Shown here in pieces: positions 17,714 through 25,426 of a DNA stretch of 64,000 nt. The DNA comes from Collinsella sp. (lineage in GTDB: Bacteria; Actinomycetota; Coriobacteriia; Coriobacteriales; Coriobacteriaceae). Numbering within the stretch: the stretch's first letter is position 1; each line of letters begins with the position of its first letter. The translations under genes were made by a program, and so were the position numbers. Location of the stretch: positions 1 to 64,000 of the forward strand of contig DXLP01000007.1 in NCBI GenBank assembly GCA_019414645.1. Direction: 5' to 3'. The notes under the pieces were generated by a model that was not told where the DNA came from, searched no databases, and was given only the letters and a program-made list of their open reading frames with translations.

Positions 17714-18418
17714 TTAGCGAACGGCTCGCTGCGATTTACGCCACAGCAGATACGAATAGACGTAGGCAGCTCCGGCTGAACCAAACGCCAGAACCGCAAT
17801 CACCGCGGCAACGACTTCACTCGAAAGCACCGCACCTGCCACGCCCATCACAATCAGGCCAATACCCAGCACCATAAAGCAGGCGCCGCCAAAACGCTGC
17901 GTACGGCGCCAGTTCTCGGGATCGGCAAGCGCCCAAGGCGTCTTGATACCGAGCGTATAGTTCTGCTTCACACGCGGCAAGTAGTTGCCTACGCCGATGA
18001 ACAGCAAACCGATAGCACCGGAAATCAGCACGTTGACCGAACCGACCGCCGGCACCACGTCCCAGACCGTAAGCTCTCCCAGCCAGCTTATGGCGCACAT
18101 GAACAAGATGAAGGCGATTACGAAGCCCTGATAGAACTTGCCCGAGGTTCGATATGCCTCACCTTTGGGATCGATGCGCGGCACCACGCAGAACATTGCG
18201 AGAAGCGCCAGAGGCAGCACGCCGAGCGCGGAGGCCATCCAGCTAGGACCCCAACCATCGACGGCGCCGTTCGCGCCCCAGTGCGTGGGAATCTGCGCCG
18301 GCAGGCTCGGCATCACCATGAGGTGCGCTACGACATTGGCGACGCACAGAACGACCAGCGCAATCCACACGCGCGACGATACCCCCGTGGGGTGAATGCC
18401 CTTGTTTTCGTTATTCAT
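17714..18418 (-). CDS. sdpI: SdpI-family membrane protein (immunity protein/signal receptor type)
   Basis: The 234-residue protein has an N-terminal DUF1648 segment (PSLPAQIPTHWGANGAVDGWGP) and about six hydrophobic helices. NYLPRVKQNYTLGIKTPWAL is the SdpI hallmark. In Bacillus subtilis SdpI gives immunity to the SdpC toxin and titrates the repressor SdpR. The ATG at 18418 overlaps the end of the ArsR-type gene by eight bases, giving the same sdpR-sdpI order. No sdpC-like gene is seen nearby. Confidence 0.85.
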   Translation of the reverse strand: MNNENKGIHPTGVSSRVWIALVVLCVANVVAHLMVMPSLPAQIPTHWGANGAVDGWGPSWMASALGVLPLALLAMFCVVPRIDPKGEAYRTSGKFYQGFVIAFILFMCAISWLGELTVWDVVPAVGSVNVLISGAIGLLFIGVGNYLPRVKQNYTLGIKTPWALADPENWRRTQRFGGACFMVLGIGLIVMGVAGAVLSSEVVAAVIAVLAFGSAGAAYVYSYLLWRKSQRAVR

Positions 18419-18689
18419 CCTTATCACCTTCCGTGTTTGTAAAGCCCATAAACCAGCCAATCAAGTCCTGCATGACGGTGGTGTTTAAGCTGTAAACGAT
18501 GTTTTGGCCATGGCGCTCGTCGGTCACCAGCCCGGCGTTTTTGAGCGTCGCCAAATGATGGCTCAATGACGGCTTGCTAATGTCAAAATGCTCGGCAAGC
18601 TCCCCGGCCGTACAATTGCCCTCGCGCAGCAACTCCAAAATGCGCCGTCGCGTTGGATCGGCCAGCGCCTTAAAACCCTCTCCCGGCAT
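18411..18689 (-). CDS. sdpR: ArsR-family regulator, SdpR-like
   Basis: The 92-residue winged-helix protein begins FKALADPTRRRILELLREG and has the recognition helix ISKPSLSHHLATLKNAGLV. No metal-binding Cys pairs are seen, which fits SdpR-type rather than metal-sensing ArsR proteins. ATG at 18689 has GAGAGGAGG four bases upstream. It is co-transcribed with sdpI and probably represses its own promoter (18724-18752). Confidence 0.88.
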   Translation of the reverse strand: MPGEGFKALADPTRRRILELLREGNCTAGELAEHFDISKPSLSHHLATLKNAGLVTDERHGQNIVYSLNTTVMQDLIGWFMGFTNTEGDKDE

Positions 18690-18723
18690 AGAACCTCCTC
18701 TCGCTATCTCTCGCGACGTGCAC

Positions 18724-18753
18724 ACTATACTCGTTATTTAGATGTTTGTCTAA
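18724..18753 (-). promoter_or_regulatory. sdpRI promoter with an overlapping inverted repeat
   Basis: TAGACA (18747-18752) and TATAGT (18724-18729) are separated by 17 bases on the minus strand. The inverted repeat TTAGA-N6-TCTAA (18738-18753), with a further TCTAA at 18757-18761, overlaps the -35 box and is a likely SdpR operator. Confidence 0.7.
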
Positions 18754-18799
18754 TTATCTAATAGCAATGTTATGTATAGAACATTCGTTCGTTTTTAGA

Positions 18800-18805
18800 T
18801 ACAAT
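18800..18805 (+). promoter_or_regulatory. -10 box for the 28-residue peptide transcript
   Basis: TACAAT lies about 6 bases before the predicted start at 18812, where the transcript would begin with GAAGCAGATGG. The -35 match is poor (TAGAAC at 18777-18782). Confidence 0.5.
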
Positions 18806-18856
18806 GGGTCCAGAAGCAGATGGGCCAGCTCCCTCTTCCCAAGAAGGAGATGGACT

Positions 18857-18943
18857 ATGAGTATTGATAATGTCCTGACGTTGTTATTGCTTGTAATCGC
18901 GGCTGTGGAACTCGGCATCCACATAGGAGGTCGAATGAAATAG
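18857..18943 (+). CDS. 28-residue hydrophobic peptide, candidate type I toxin
   Basis: The peptide has a short polar start (MSIDN), one membrane helix (VLTLLLLVIAAVELGIHI) and a basic end (GGRMK), the layout of holin-like and Fst-like type I toxins. AAGGAG lies seven bases before the ATG. The 3' untranslated part is highly structured (stems around 18969-19009 and 19011-19020), and both RNA ends can pair. A minus-strand promoter faces the 3' end. Toxicity is inferred. It lies divergent to sdpRI. Confidence 0.72.
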   Translation: MSIDNVLTLLLLVIAAVELGIHIGGRMK

Positions 18944-18965
18944 CCGCCCCCGCGTAATGCGAAGA

Positions 18966-19028
18966 CGGCCACTTCTCACGCTACAAACGTGTTTGGGAGT
19001 TGGCCAACCCGCTGCAACGGGTGCCATC
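18966..19028 (-). ncRNA. Candidate antisense RNA to the small-peptide message
   Basis: A minus-strand promoter, TTGAAA (19058-19063) and TAAGAT (19035-19040) with 17-base spacing, would start a transcript near 19028. It would be complementary to the 3' region of the peptide mRNA. A long imperfect hairpin (about 18969-19009) could end it, though its T-run is weak. Ends are estimates; the RNA itself is inferred. Confidence 0.45.
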
Positions 19029-19034
19029 TGCTTC

Positions 19035-19063
19035 ATCTTATGCGAATCCTTGCCTCATTTCAA
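19035..19063 (-). promoter_or_regulatory. Promoter for the candidate antisense RNA
   Basis: TTGAAA (-35) and TAAGAT (-10) on the minus strand are separated by exactly 17 bases and point into the 3' untranslated region of the 28-residue ORF. Confidence 0.5.
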
Positions 19064-19100
19064 CAAGCCCCTAGGGCTCAAATGGAATCGCGATAATACC

Positions 19101-19106
19101 TATAAT
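19101..19106 (+). promoter_or_regulatory. -10 box for tcdA-tatD
   Basis: A perfect TATAAT lies 45 bases before the tcdA start; the -35 region is weak. Confidence 0.55.
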
Positions 19107-19150
19107 GGTGATAGCTAAAACACGATTCGCTTCCCCATCGGAGGATGTCT

Positions 19151-19942
19151 ATGACCGAAACCGCTGCTCTCGTCGAGACACGCGACACCAAACTCGAGAT
19201 CATCATGGGCCGTGAGGCACTCGATAGACTCGCCAACGCCACGGTGCTGGTGCTCGGCTGCGGAGGCGTGGGCTCTAACTGCTGCGAGGCACTTGTCCGC
19301 GGCGGCATCGGTCATTTTGTGATTCTGGACAAGGATATCGTCGCGCCCAGCAACATCAATCGACAGGCCATCGCCTTTCACAGCACCGTCGGCAAGCGCA
19401 AGGTTGACGTGATGGAAGCCATGATCCACGACATCAATCCCGCCGCCAGCGTTATCAAGCGCACCGAATACCTGCTGAGCGACAACATCGACGAGTTCTT
19501 CGCGGGCGTTTTGGAGCAGACGGGTGGCAAGCTCGACTACGTCGTCGACGCCATCGACACCATCTCGGCCAAGCTCACCATTGCCAAATATGCTCAGGAC
19601 AATGACATTCGTTTGGTTAGCTCCATGGGCGGGGCCAACAAGCTCCATCCCGAATGCCTGCATTTTGCCGACATTTTTGACACCGTGCGCGACCCCATGA
19701 GCCGCATCATGCGCAAAGAGTGCAAAAAACGTGGCATCAAGAGCCTTCACGTGCTGTTTAGCTGCGAGGAGTCGGTAAAGACCCAGCCCCGCGACCCTTC
19801 CAACATCCACGAGCGCACCGAGCTGGGAACCGCGAGCTTTATGCCGCCCATCATGGGCCAGATGATCGCCGGCGAGGTTATCCGCCAGATCAGTGGCCGC
19901 GGCACCGAGCGCGTGCGCGCCGATGGCCAGCGCCTAGACTAG
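19151..19942 (+). CDS. tcdA: tRNA threonylcarbamoyladenosine dehydratase (ThiF/E1-like)
   Basis: The enzyme dehydrates t6A to its cyclic form in ANN-decoding tRNAs using ATP. The 263-residue protein has the E1 nucleotide loop LGCGGVGSNCCEALVRGGIG, DKDIVAPSNINRQ, and the YVVDAIDTISAKL and PHERTELGT-type late motif (IHERTELGTASFMPP) of the TcdA/CsdL branch. Of two nearby ATGs, 19151 is preferred: GGAGG touches the one at 19145 but is six bases from 19151. A TatD gene follows 14 bases downstream. Confidence 0.88.
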   Translation: MTETAALVETRDTKLEIIMGREALDRLANATVLVLGCGGVGSNCCEALVRGGIGHFVILDKDIVAPSNINRQAIAFHSTVGKRKVDVMEAMIHDINPAASVIKRTEYLLSDNIDEFFAGVLEQTGGKLDYVVDAIDTISAKLTIAKYAQDNDIRLVSSMGGANKLHPECLHFADIFDTVRDPMSRIMRKECKKRGIKSLHVLFSCEESVKTQPRDPSNIHERTELGTASFMPPIMGQMIAGEVIRQISGRGTERVRADGQRLD

Positions 19943-19956
19943 CGGAGCGCGCCGAG

Positions 19957-20739
19957 ATGGAGCCCCGGTTATTTGATGCACACTGCCATCTTGATCTAAT
20001 GGCTCACCCGGACGCCGTTGCCGATGAGGCAACGGCGCTGGGCCTGATTCTATTTGACTGCGGCGTCGATCCGCACGACTTTGCACGCGCCAAGAAGCGC
20101 GCCTGCGGCCGTTCAAATATCTTTGCCGGCATCGGCCTCCATCCCTGGTGGCTCGCCGACGGACGATATGGCAACGCTGAAATCAATCTGCTTTGCGAAG
20201 TTGCTGCCCAAGAGCGCTATATCGGCGAAGTCGGACTCGACTTTTCCGCGCGCTTTGCTGGAAGTGAGCCGCTACAAATACAGGCATTTGACCGGCTCTG
20301 CGATGCGCTCGTGCAGCATCCTCTTACCGGGCGCGTGATATCAATTCACGCCGTTCGTTCGGCGGGAACCGTACTGAACGTCCTCGAATCGCATGGACTA
20401 CTCATCCCAAACTCCGACTCCCCCGTTATCATCTTCCACTGGTTTAGCGGCACTTCGGACGAACTCGTCCGCGCGCGAAACGCAGGCTGCTATTTTTCCG
20501 TGAACGAGCGCATGCTCGCCACCAAGCGCGGTCGCGAATATGCCCGACAGATTCCACTCGACCGTCTACTGCTCGAGACCGATGCGCCGGCCGAGCCAAA
20601 CACAGAAACAAGTGTGCAATCGCTCATCAGATCGCTCGCAAGGACCTCGATGCACATTGCCTCACTCAAAAACTGTGACGCAAAGCGCATCGAGTCGGTA
20701 GTTTTAGCAACTGCGCACTCTGTTTTTGACCTTCGCTAA
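19957..20739 (+). CDS. TatD-family metal-dependent hydrolase
   Basis: A 260-residue amidohydrolase-fold nuclease/hydrolase: FDAHCHLD near the N-terminus gives the first metal His pair, GIGLHPWW the next His, IGEVGLDFS the bridging Glu, ISIHAVRS a further His, and LLLETDAPAEPN the last Asp. TatD enzymes are 3'-5' exonucleases or related phosphodiesterases. It is probably co-transcribed with tcdA. Confidence 0.85.
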   Translation: MEPRLFDAHCHLDLMAHPDAVADEATALGLILFDCGVDPHDFARAKKRACGRSNIFAGIGLHPWWLADGRYGNAEINLLCEVAAQERYIGEVGLDFSARFAGSEPLQIQAFDRLCDALVQHPLTGRVISIHAVRSAGTVLNVLESHGLLIPNSDSPVIIFHWFSGTSDELVRARNAGCYFSVNERMLATKRGREYARQIPLDRLLLETDAPAEPNTETSVQSLIRSLARTSMHIASLKNCDAKRIESVVLATAHSVFDLR

Positions 20740-20750
20740 CCCCTGTGGGC

Positions 20751-20798
20751 AAAAATGCCAAGGGACATGCGAATCGCACAACGCAGTCCCTATTGGCA
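20751..20798 (-). terminator. Terminator of the FGGY-kinase operon
   Basis: A long stem (about 20756-20771 with 20782-20798, small bulges) is followed on the minus strand by TTTTT (20751-20755). It ends the minus-strand catabolic operon. Confidence 0.85.
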
Positions 20799-20818
20799 GG
20801 CAGTACAATTCGGCAGCA

Positions 20819-22336
20819 TTACACCAATTCGTGCATGAGATCACGGTTGCGTGCATACAATTCGTCAAAGATATGACGACGCGACGCATATAGCTCGTGG
20901 GCAGCCATATCGGGCACGATTGTTTGTGCAACGCCAAGGACTTGGGCGAGTTCATCCCATGATGCATAGGCGCCACCTGCGAGAGCTGCCATGATGGCAT
21001 CACCGAAGCATGCGCCCACCGTAACCTTGGCAACCGAGACCTCGCGCCCGCATACGTCGGCGATAGCCTGCATCCAAACTGGATTCTTGGTTCCACCTCC
21101 GACAAGCATAATGCGCCCAATTGGCAGTCCATGCTCTCGCTCGATAATGTCGACATGGGATGCAACGGTATACGCGACGCCTTCCAAGGCGGCGCGAACC
21201 ATATGGGCTCGCGTATGCCTTCCGGTCAGGCCAAAGAAGGCGCCACGTGCCTCGGGATCGTTGAGCGGAGTACGCTCCCCCGCAAAGTACGGCAGACACA
21301 GGAGCCCATCGGCACCCGGCGCCACGTCGGCGGCATCATGCGCCATAACCGAATATGCATCGGGGCCACCGTGGCCCTCGGCCTCTACGGCGTCGCGATA
21401 CAGCTCTTGGCGCAGCCACGATGTGAGCGCACCCGCCGTATTGGTCCCCGCGCAGATCCCGTAAGTTCCGGGAATGATAAACGTCCCTGGCCACAGACGG
21501 GCATCATCGACCATATGATCAGCTAGGTAGATGAAATACGCCGTGCTCCCCAACTGAACCATCATATCGCCGGGACGAAATACACCCGTCGAAATGGCCT
21601 CGGCACCAGAGTCGCCCGTTCCCACTAAGACAGGTGTCCCTGCCGCGAGCCCTGTCGCCTCAGCCGCGCGCTGCGTAATCACCCCGGCAATATCGGTAGC
21701 CGACATTACCTCCGCCATCTGGTCAGGCCGGCAGAAACGAGCACATTCCCGAGCATCAACCCTCCAAGTGTAGCGGTCGTATAGGGGAAGAAAATCCTCC
21801 GCCAAGTAACGGTCCACCGTAAAACGCCCCGTCAACTTTGCGCATAGAAACGATGATGCCGTCAGGAACTTCGCGGCACGTTCGTGCACCTCGGGCATAT
21901 TCTCCTTAAACCATAAGATCTTAGGAGCAATATCTGATGAGCAGGGATCGTGCCCGAAAAGTTCGCGTGCGCGACCTGACCCATATTCGGAAAGGAGCTC
22001 GTCAATCTGCGGCTTCGAACGTGCATCGACTCCATACAAAATCGCGGGCGCCAGCGCGTTGCACTCGGTATCGACCGGCACACAGTCGCAACCCAATGCG
22101 GAAAGGCCCACGCATCCGATCTGCGCCGCGTTAACCCCCGATCGCATCACCAGCTCGCGCGACAAGCGGCAAAAATCGCCCCACCAAACTGCCTCAGCAT
22201 CATGCTGGTACCATCCATCACACGGGTTGTCCGTCTCATGTCCACAAGAGGCTTGGCAAACGATGTTGCATCGATCATCGATTAAAACGCCTTTAGAGGC
22301 GCTTGTCCCAATATCAATACCCAGATAGAGCGCCAT
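20819..22336 (-). CDS. FGGY-family carbohydrate kinase
   Basis: The 505-residue kinase has the N-terminal phosphate loop LGIDIGTSASKGVL, a substrate region with the CVGLSALGCDCVPVD strand, VGTGDSGAEAISTG, and the C-terminal MLVGGGTKNPVWMQAIADV of the actin-like fold, all typical of xylulokinase/gluconokinase relatives. It phosphorylates a sugar or polyol; the exact one is unclear. It is last in a five-gene run with BtpA/SgcQ, YjbQ, amidohydrolase and PfkB genes, six bases after the BtpA gene. Confidence 0.85.
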   Translation of the reverse strand: MALYLGIDIGTSASKGVLIDDRCNIVCQASCGHETDNPCDGWYQHDAEAVWWGDFCRLSRELVMRSGVNAAQIGCVGLSALGCDCVPVDTECNALAPAILYGVDARSKPQIDELLSEYGSGRARELFGHDPCSSDIAPKILWFKENMPEVHERAAKFLTASSFLCAKLTGRFTVDRYLAEDFLPLYDRYTWRVDARECARFCRPDQMAEVMSATDIAGVITQRAAEATGLAAGTPVLVGTGDSGAEAISTGVFRPGDMMVQLGSTAYFIYLADHMVDDARLWPGTFIIPGTYGICAGTNTAGALTSWLRQELYRDAVEAEGHGGPDAYSVMAHDAADVAPGADGLLCLPYFAGERTPLNDPEARGAFFGLTGRHTRAHMVRAALEGVAYTVASHVDIIEREHGLPIGRIMLVGGGTKNPVWMQAIADVCGREVSVAKVTVGACFGDAIMAALAGGAYASWDELAQVLGVAQTIVPDMAAHELYASRRHIFDELYARNRDLMHELV

Positions 22337-22342
22337 AGGTGC

Positions 22343-23152
22343 CTACTCCCCTCGCGCCGTACGAGCGGCAGCCATAAAACGAACCACCCGCTCAACATCA
22401 ATCGGGGCATCCAGCTTTCCGTCGCGCTTTAAGCACGTGCCGACAAACGCGCCATCGTAGTGAGCAAATACGTCAGCCACGGTATTTTCGCGACAACCGG
22501 TGCCACATACCACGGGCACTTCGCCAACACGCTCGCGGACCTCGTCGGCAAGCTCGCCCGAAGCGCCACGACCGGCAGCCGAACCGCCGATGACCATCGC
22601 ATCCGGTAGGCAATTAAAGAGAAGTGAATCGGCAATGTCCGCGGTCGTGCGGTCGTTGAGATAAACCTCGCCCTCGCTCGTGATGAAGTGAAAAAGCTTG
22701 AGGTCGTCCAAGCGCAGCGCCGCCTTGCGACGCATGGTGTGAGCGAAATCTCGGTTAATCAGCCCGAGATCACCGGCCCAGGCACCGCAAAAATTGCAAC
22801 GCGTGAACTGCGCGTCGACGGCAGCGCACAGCTCGATTGTGGCATCACCATCGTAAATAGCTTCAGCTCCCCAAGGAGTCGACAAATCATGGGATAGAGC
22901 CCCGATTACATAGCCCATCGATGCAAGGGTTGAGGGAGAAACATGCTGCTCATAGGGCATCGAGAGCTCATTGGTAATCAAAATGCCATCGACACCGCCC
23001 TGCTGCAACGCCTCGAGATCGCGCTTGGCGGCTTCCACGACCTGCGACACGCTTCCGCCCGGGTAATACAGTGGATCGCCCGGCAGAGGACGCAGGTGCA
23101 GCATTCCAATAACCGGCTTTTCGGTCTTGAACATCGAGGTTAGAAACGACAT
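22343..23152 (-). CDS. BtpA/SgcQ-family TIM-barrel protein
   Basis: The 269-residue protein begins KPVIGMLHLRPLPGDPLY and has GGVDGILITNE, the pattern of the BtpA/SgcQ family. Family members occur in sugar operons and in photosystem assembly; their chemistry is unclear. GRGASGELADEVRERVGEVPVVCGTG resembles a phosphate-binding end of a TIM barrel. Its place between kinases suggests a role as an isomerase or aldolase-like enzyme on a phosphorylated intermediate; this is inference. Confidence 0.82.
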   Translation of the reverse strand: MSFLTSMFKTEKPVIGMLHLRPLPGDPLYYPGGSVSQVVEAAKRDLEALQQGGVDGILITNELSMPYEQHVSPSTLASMGYVIGALSHDLSTPWGAEAIYDGDATIELCAAVDAQFTRCNFCGAWAGDLGLINRDFAHTMRRKAALRLDDLKLFHFITSEGEVYLNDRTTADIADSLLFNCLPDAMVIGGSAAGRGASGELADEVRERVGEVPVVCGTGCRENTVADVFAHYDGAFVGTCLKRDGKLDAPIDVERVVRFMAAARTARGE

Positions 23153-23185
23153 AACGTGCTCCTTCTTAGGGTCATTGCAGGGACG

Positions 23186-23614
23186 TTACTCCCCCAGCAC
23201 CTCGACGTACACTTTTCGCTTCTGCGGACCGTCAAACTCCGCAAGATAGATGTTCTGGGCACCTCCGCACACGATGTGGCCATCTTGGACGGGAAAGAAG
23301 CAACTGTTTCCACAAATCATGCTCTTGATATGCCCACAGGAGTTGTTACCGGTGGCTCCATAGCTCGGCAGGAAGTGTGCATGCGCATAGGGGGCATCGA
23401 GTGGGGCGATGCGATCAAGCGTCTCCATAAGATCCGTCTCCACGCAGGGCAGTCCCTCGTTTACCACGATTCCACAGGTCGTATGCGACAAAATAATCGC
23501 TGCCAAGCCATTGGTCACCGAGCTGCGTTCGATGGCAGCGTGCACATCTTCGGTAATATCGATGAACTGGTCCGGAGCAGTCGATAGATAGCTCAATGTC
23601 TCGAGCGTCACCAT
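23186..23614 (-). CDS. YjbQ/UPF0047 family protein
   Basis: A 142-residue protein with the UPF0047 blocks SHTTCGIVVNEG, GHIKSMICGNSCFFPVQDG and IYLAEFDGPQKRKVYVEV. Conserved His and Asp/Glu residues probably bind a metal. Some members have weak thiamin-phosphate synthase activity; the physiological role is uncertain. ATG is two bases after the amidohydrolase stop, showing tight coupling. Confidence 0.83.
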   Translation of the reverse strand: MVTLETLSYLSTAPDQFIDITEDVHAAIERSSVTNGLAAIILSHTTCGIVVNEGLPCVETDLMETLDRIAPLDAPYAHAHFLPSYGATGNNSCGHIKSMICGNSCFFPVQDGHIVCGGAQNIYLAEFDGPQKRKVYVEVLGE

Positions 23615-23616
23615 GT

Positions 23617-24477
23617 TTACTCATCCCCTTCAAGAAAACGCAGGGCATTACCCCAGTAGAGCCTTTCTCGCGCATCATCGCGCATGAGCACGGTATCGAG
23701 CGCCCGCTTGAGTTTGAATGCACGGAAACGCGGCGTATTGCTGGCGAACATCACTTGATGCGATAGCGCGCGCTCATACCACAGCGGCCCCATATCGACC
23801 GTGAAAAGGCGCTGCATCATCTCCTCGGGCGAATCGATGTAAGTGATAGAGGTGTCCGTGTAGCAGTTGGGATACTTGAGCAGCATCGCCACGGTCTCGC
23901 GCACCCAGGGCCAGCCAAAGTGGGTCAAACTAAAGCGCACATTTGGATGCGTTGCGATTGTGTGCTCAAATGCAAGCGGGTTACTGCGCGAGAGCTCTGC
24001 GCCCGGCTCCCAAGACATACCGGCATGGAAAACCACCGGCTTGTTATAGCGCTCGCACAGCTCGTAAAGCGGCTCGGCCACAGCATCATCGGGGGCAAAA
24101 CCCTGCTTTGCCGGATGCAGGCAAAGCCCCTTTGCCCCCAACTCGGTAAAGGCGCGCTCCGATTCGTCTGCGGCACCGCTCACCTGCGGATCTACGCTCG
24201 CAAATCCCCACAGACGATCGGGGTGCGCGGCAACCAGCATGGCAATCTGGTCATTGGTGCCAAAGTGTCCTCCGCATGCCGTGGTTACATCGAGCGGCAT
24301 GAGCACGCTCTTCCGCACGTCGCAGACGTCCATCTCGACTTGAAGCTCATCCCAATCCATGGGGCCCATATGCCCCATACCAAATTCTCGTGACCAAAAA
24401 CCGAATCCATCAGGCTCATCACCCGGCGTACAGATCTCGCCATAGAGCATAGGATGGACCAACATGTCGATAACCAT
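23617..24477 (-). CDS. Amidohydrolase-2 family metal-dependent hydrolase
   Basis: The 286-residue TIM-barrel protein has PVVFHAGMS, RFSLTHFGWPWVRE and NCYTDTSITY blocks and a late RLYWGNALRFL, as in amidohydrolase-2 (decarboxylase/lactonase) proteins. The N-terminal metal motif is VHPML rather than the usual HxH. ATG at 24477 has GGAAAGGAG six bases upstream. It may open or decarboxylate a sugar-acid intermediate of this operon. Confidence 0.78.
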   Translation of the reverse strand: MVIDMLVHPMLYGEICTPGDEPDGFGFWSREFGMGHMGPMDWDELQVEMDVCDVRKSVLMPLDVTTACGGHFGTNDQIAMLVAAHPDRLWGFASVDPQVSGAADESERAFTELGAKGLCLHPAKQGFAPDDAVAEPLYELCERYNKPVVFHAGMSWEPGAELSRSNPLAFEHTIATHPNVRFSLTHFGWPWVRETVAMLLKYPNCYTDTSITYIDSPEEMMQRLFTVDMGPLWYERALSHQVMFASNTPRFRAFKLKRALDTVLMRDDARERLYWGNALRFLEGDE

Positions 24478-24504
24478 TTCGTACTCCTTTCCAGGCATTT
24501 GGCC

Positions 24505-25305
24505 CTAGTACGGCTCAAACGAACCAATCACTCGGGACGACAGTTCAGCGCCCGCCTTCATACACGCCGGAATATCAAGGCCATCGATCACGCCCTTGGT
24601 AAACCCGGCAATATACGAGTCGCCGGCACCCACGGTGTTAACGACCTTCTCCGCCGGCACGATCCCGCACTCATAGAAGCGCTCACCGTCATAGGCAATG
24701 CTTCCCTTCTCACCAAGCGTGGCAACTGCCACCCGCGGTCCCAGCTCCTGTACGTGACGTACCCAATCACGCAGCTCCGGAGTGTCCTCTTCAAACGACA
24801 TGAACGCATAGTCAACGTAGGGAAAATGGTTCTCGCAGGCATATTCGGGATCCTGGCTGAACACCGAGAAGTCCATAACCACCGTCTTGCCCGCATCATG
24901 CCATTCGGGCAGGAGGTCCAAACAATTGCCAAACAGGTCGGTGTGAATGATGTCATGTTCTAGGATAAACGCCCGGTCATCTTCATTCGGTCGATATGCC
25001 TCCATTACGCCATCGATTGCCTCGAGATGTACGCGATCGACGCCGTCTTTCAACGCCATGAGCATCACCGAGGTGTCGCCATCCTCCACCCGCAGATGTG
25101 AGATATCGAACCCCTCAGCGGCCAGCGCCTCCCTCATCTTGTCTCCGTACTCGTCCTTGCCGACAACCGACACGGCGGATACCGAAACGCCCATTCGTGC
25201 AAGATGGATACCCCAGTCAATGCCATTACCAGTCGGATAGAACACGCCGATGTTTTGATAGACGTCCGCACAGCAAAAACCAGCTGCGCACGCTTTAATA
25301 CCCAT
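24505..25305 (-). CDS. PfkB-family sugar kinase (second of two)
   Basis: The 266-residue ribokinase-fold protein has the C-terminal NTVGAGDSYIAGFTKGVIDG anion-hole motif with the catalytic Asp, and an N-terminal GNGIDWGIHLARMGV that replaces the usual GGxxxN block. It is a paralogue of the kinase at 25427-26290. ATG at 25305 has GGAGAAG upstream; it is first in the FGGY-BtpA-YjbQ-amidohydrolase run and follows a hairpin terminator. Confidence 0.85.
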   Translation of the reverse strand: MGIKACAAGFCCADVYQNIGVFYPTGNGIDWGIHLARMGVSVSAVSVVGKDEYGDKMREALAAEGFDISHLRVEDGDTSVMLMALKDGVDRVHLEAIDGVMEAYRPNEDDRAFILEHDIIHTDLFGNCLDLLPEWHDAGKTVVMDFSVFSQDPEYACENHFPYVDYAFMSFEEDTPELRDWVRHVQELGPRVAVATLGEKGSIAYDGERFYECGIVPAEKVVNTVGAGDSYIAGFTKGVIDGLDIPACMKAGAELSSRVIGSFEPY

Positions 25306-25322
25306 GGTCTTCTCCAATGTTC

Positions 25323-25356
25323 AAAAGGGGACCCACCACATGGCGAGCCCCCTTTT
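25323..25356. terminator. Terminator between the two PfkB kinase genes
   Basis: AAAAGGGG (25323-25330) pairs with CCCCTTTT (25349-25356), with partial pairing inside. It ends just before the ribosome site of the next gene and probably divides the locus into two modules. Confidence 0.65.
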
Positions 25357-25426
25357 CGCGTTTCGCTTATTGTTTTGCATCGGCTGTCCAAAGCCTCATA
25401 GCCAGACCGCCGTACGCTTTCTTAAG

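Larger units (their letters stand above)
18813..19034 (+). repeat. Inverted repeat flanking the 28-residue ORF (5'-3' mRNA pairing)
   Basis: GAAGCAGATGG (18813-18823) is the exact reverse complement of CCATCTGCTTC (19024-19034). Its left arm falls at the predicted 5' end of the transcript, so mRNA ends could pair, as in type I toxin messages. Confidence 0.8.
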
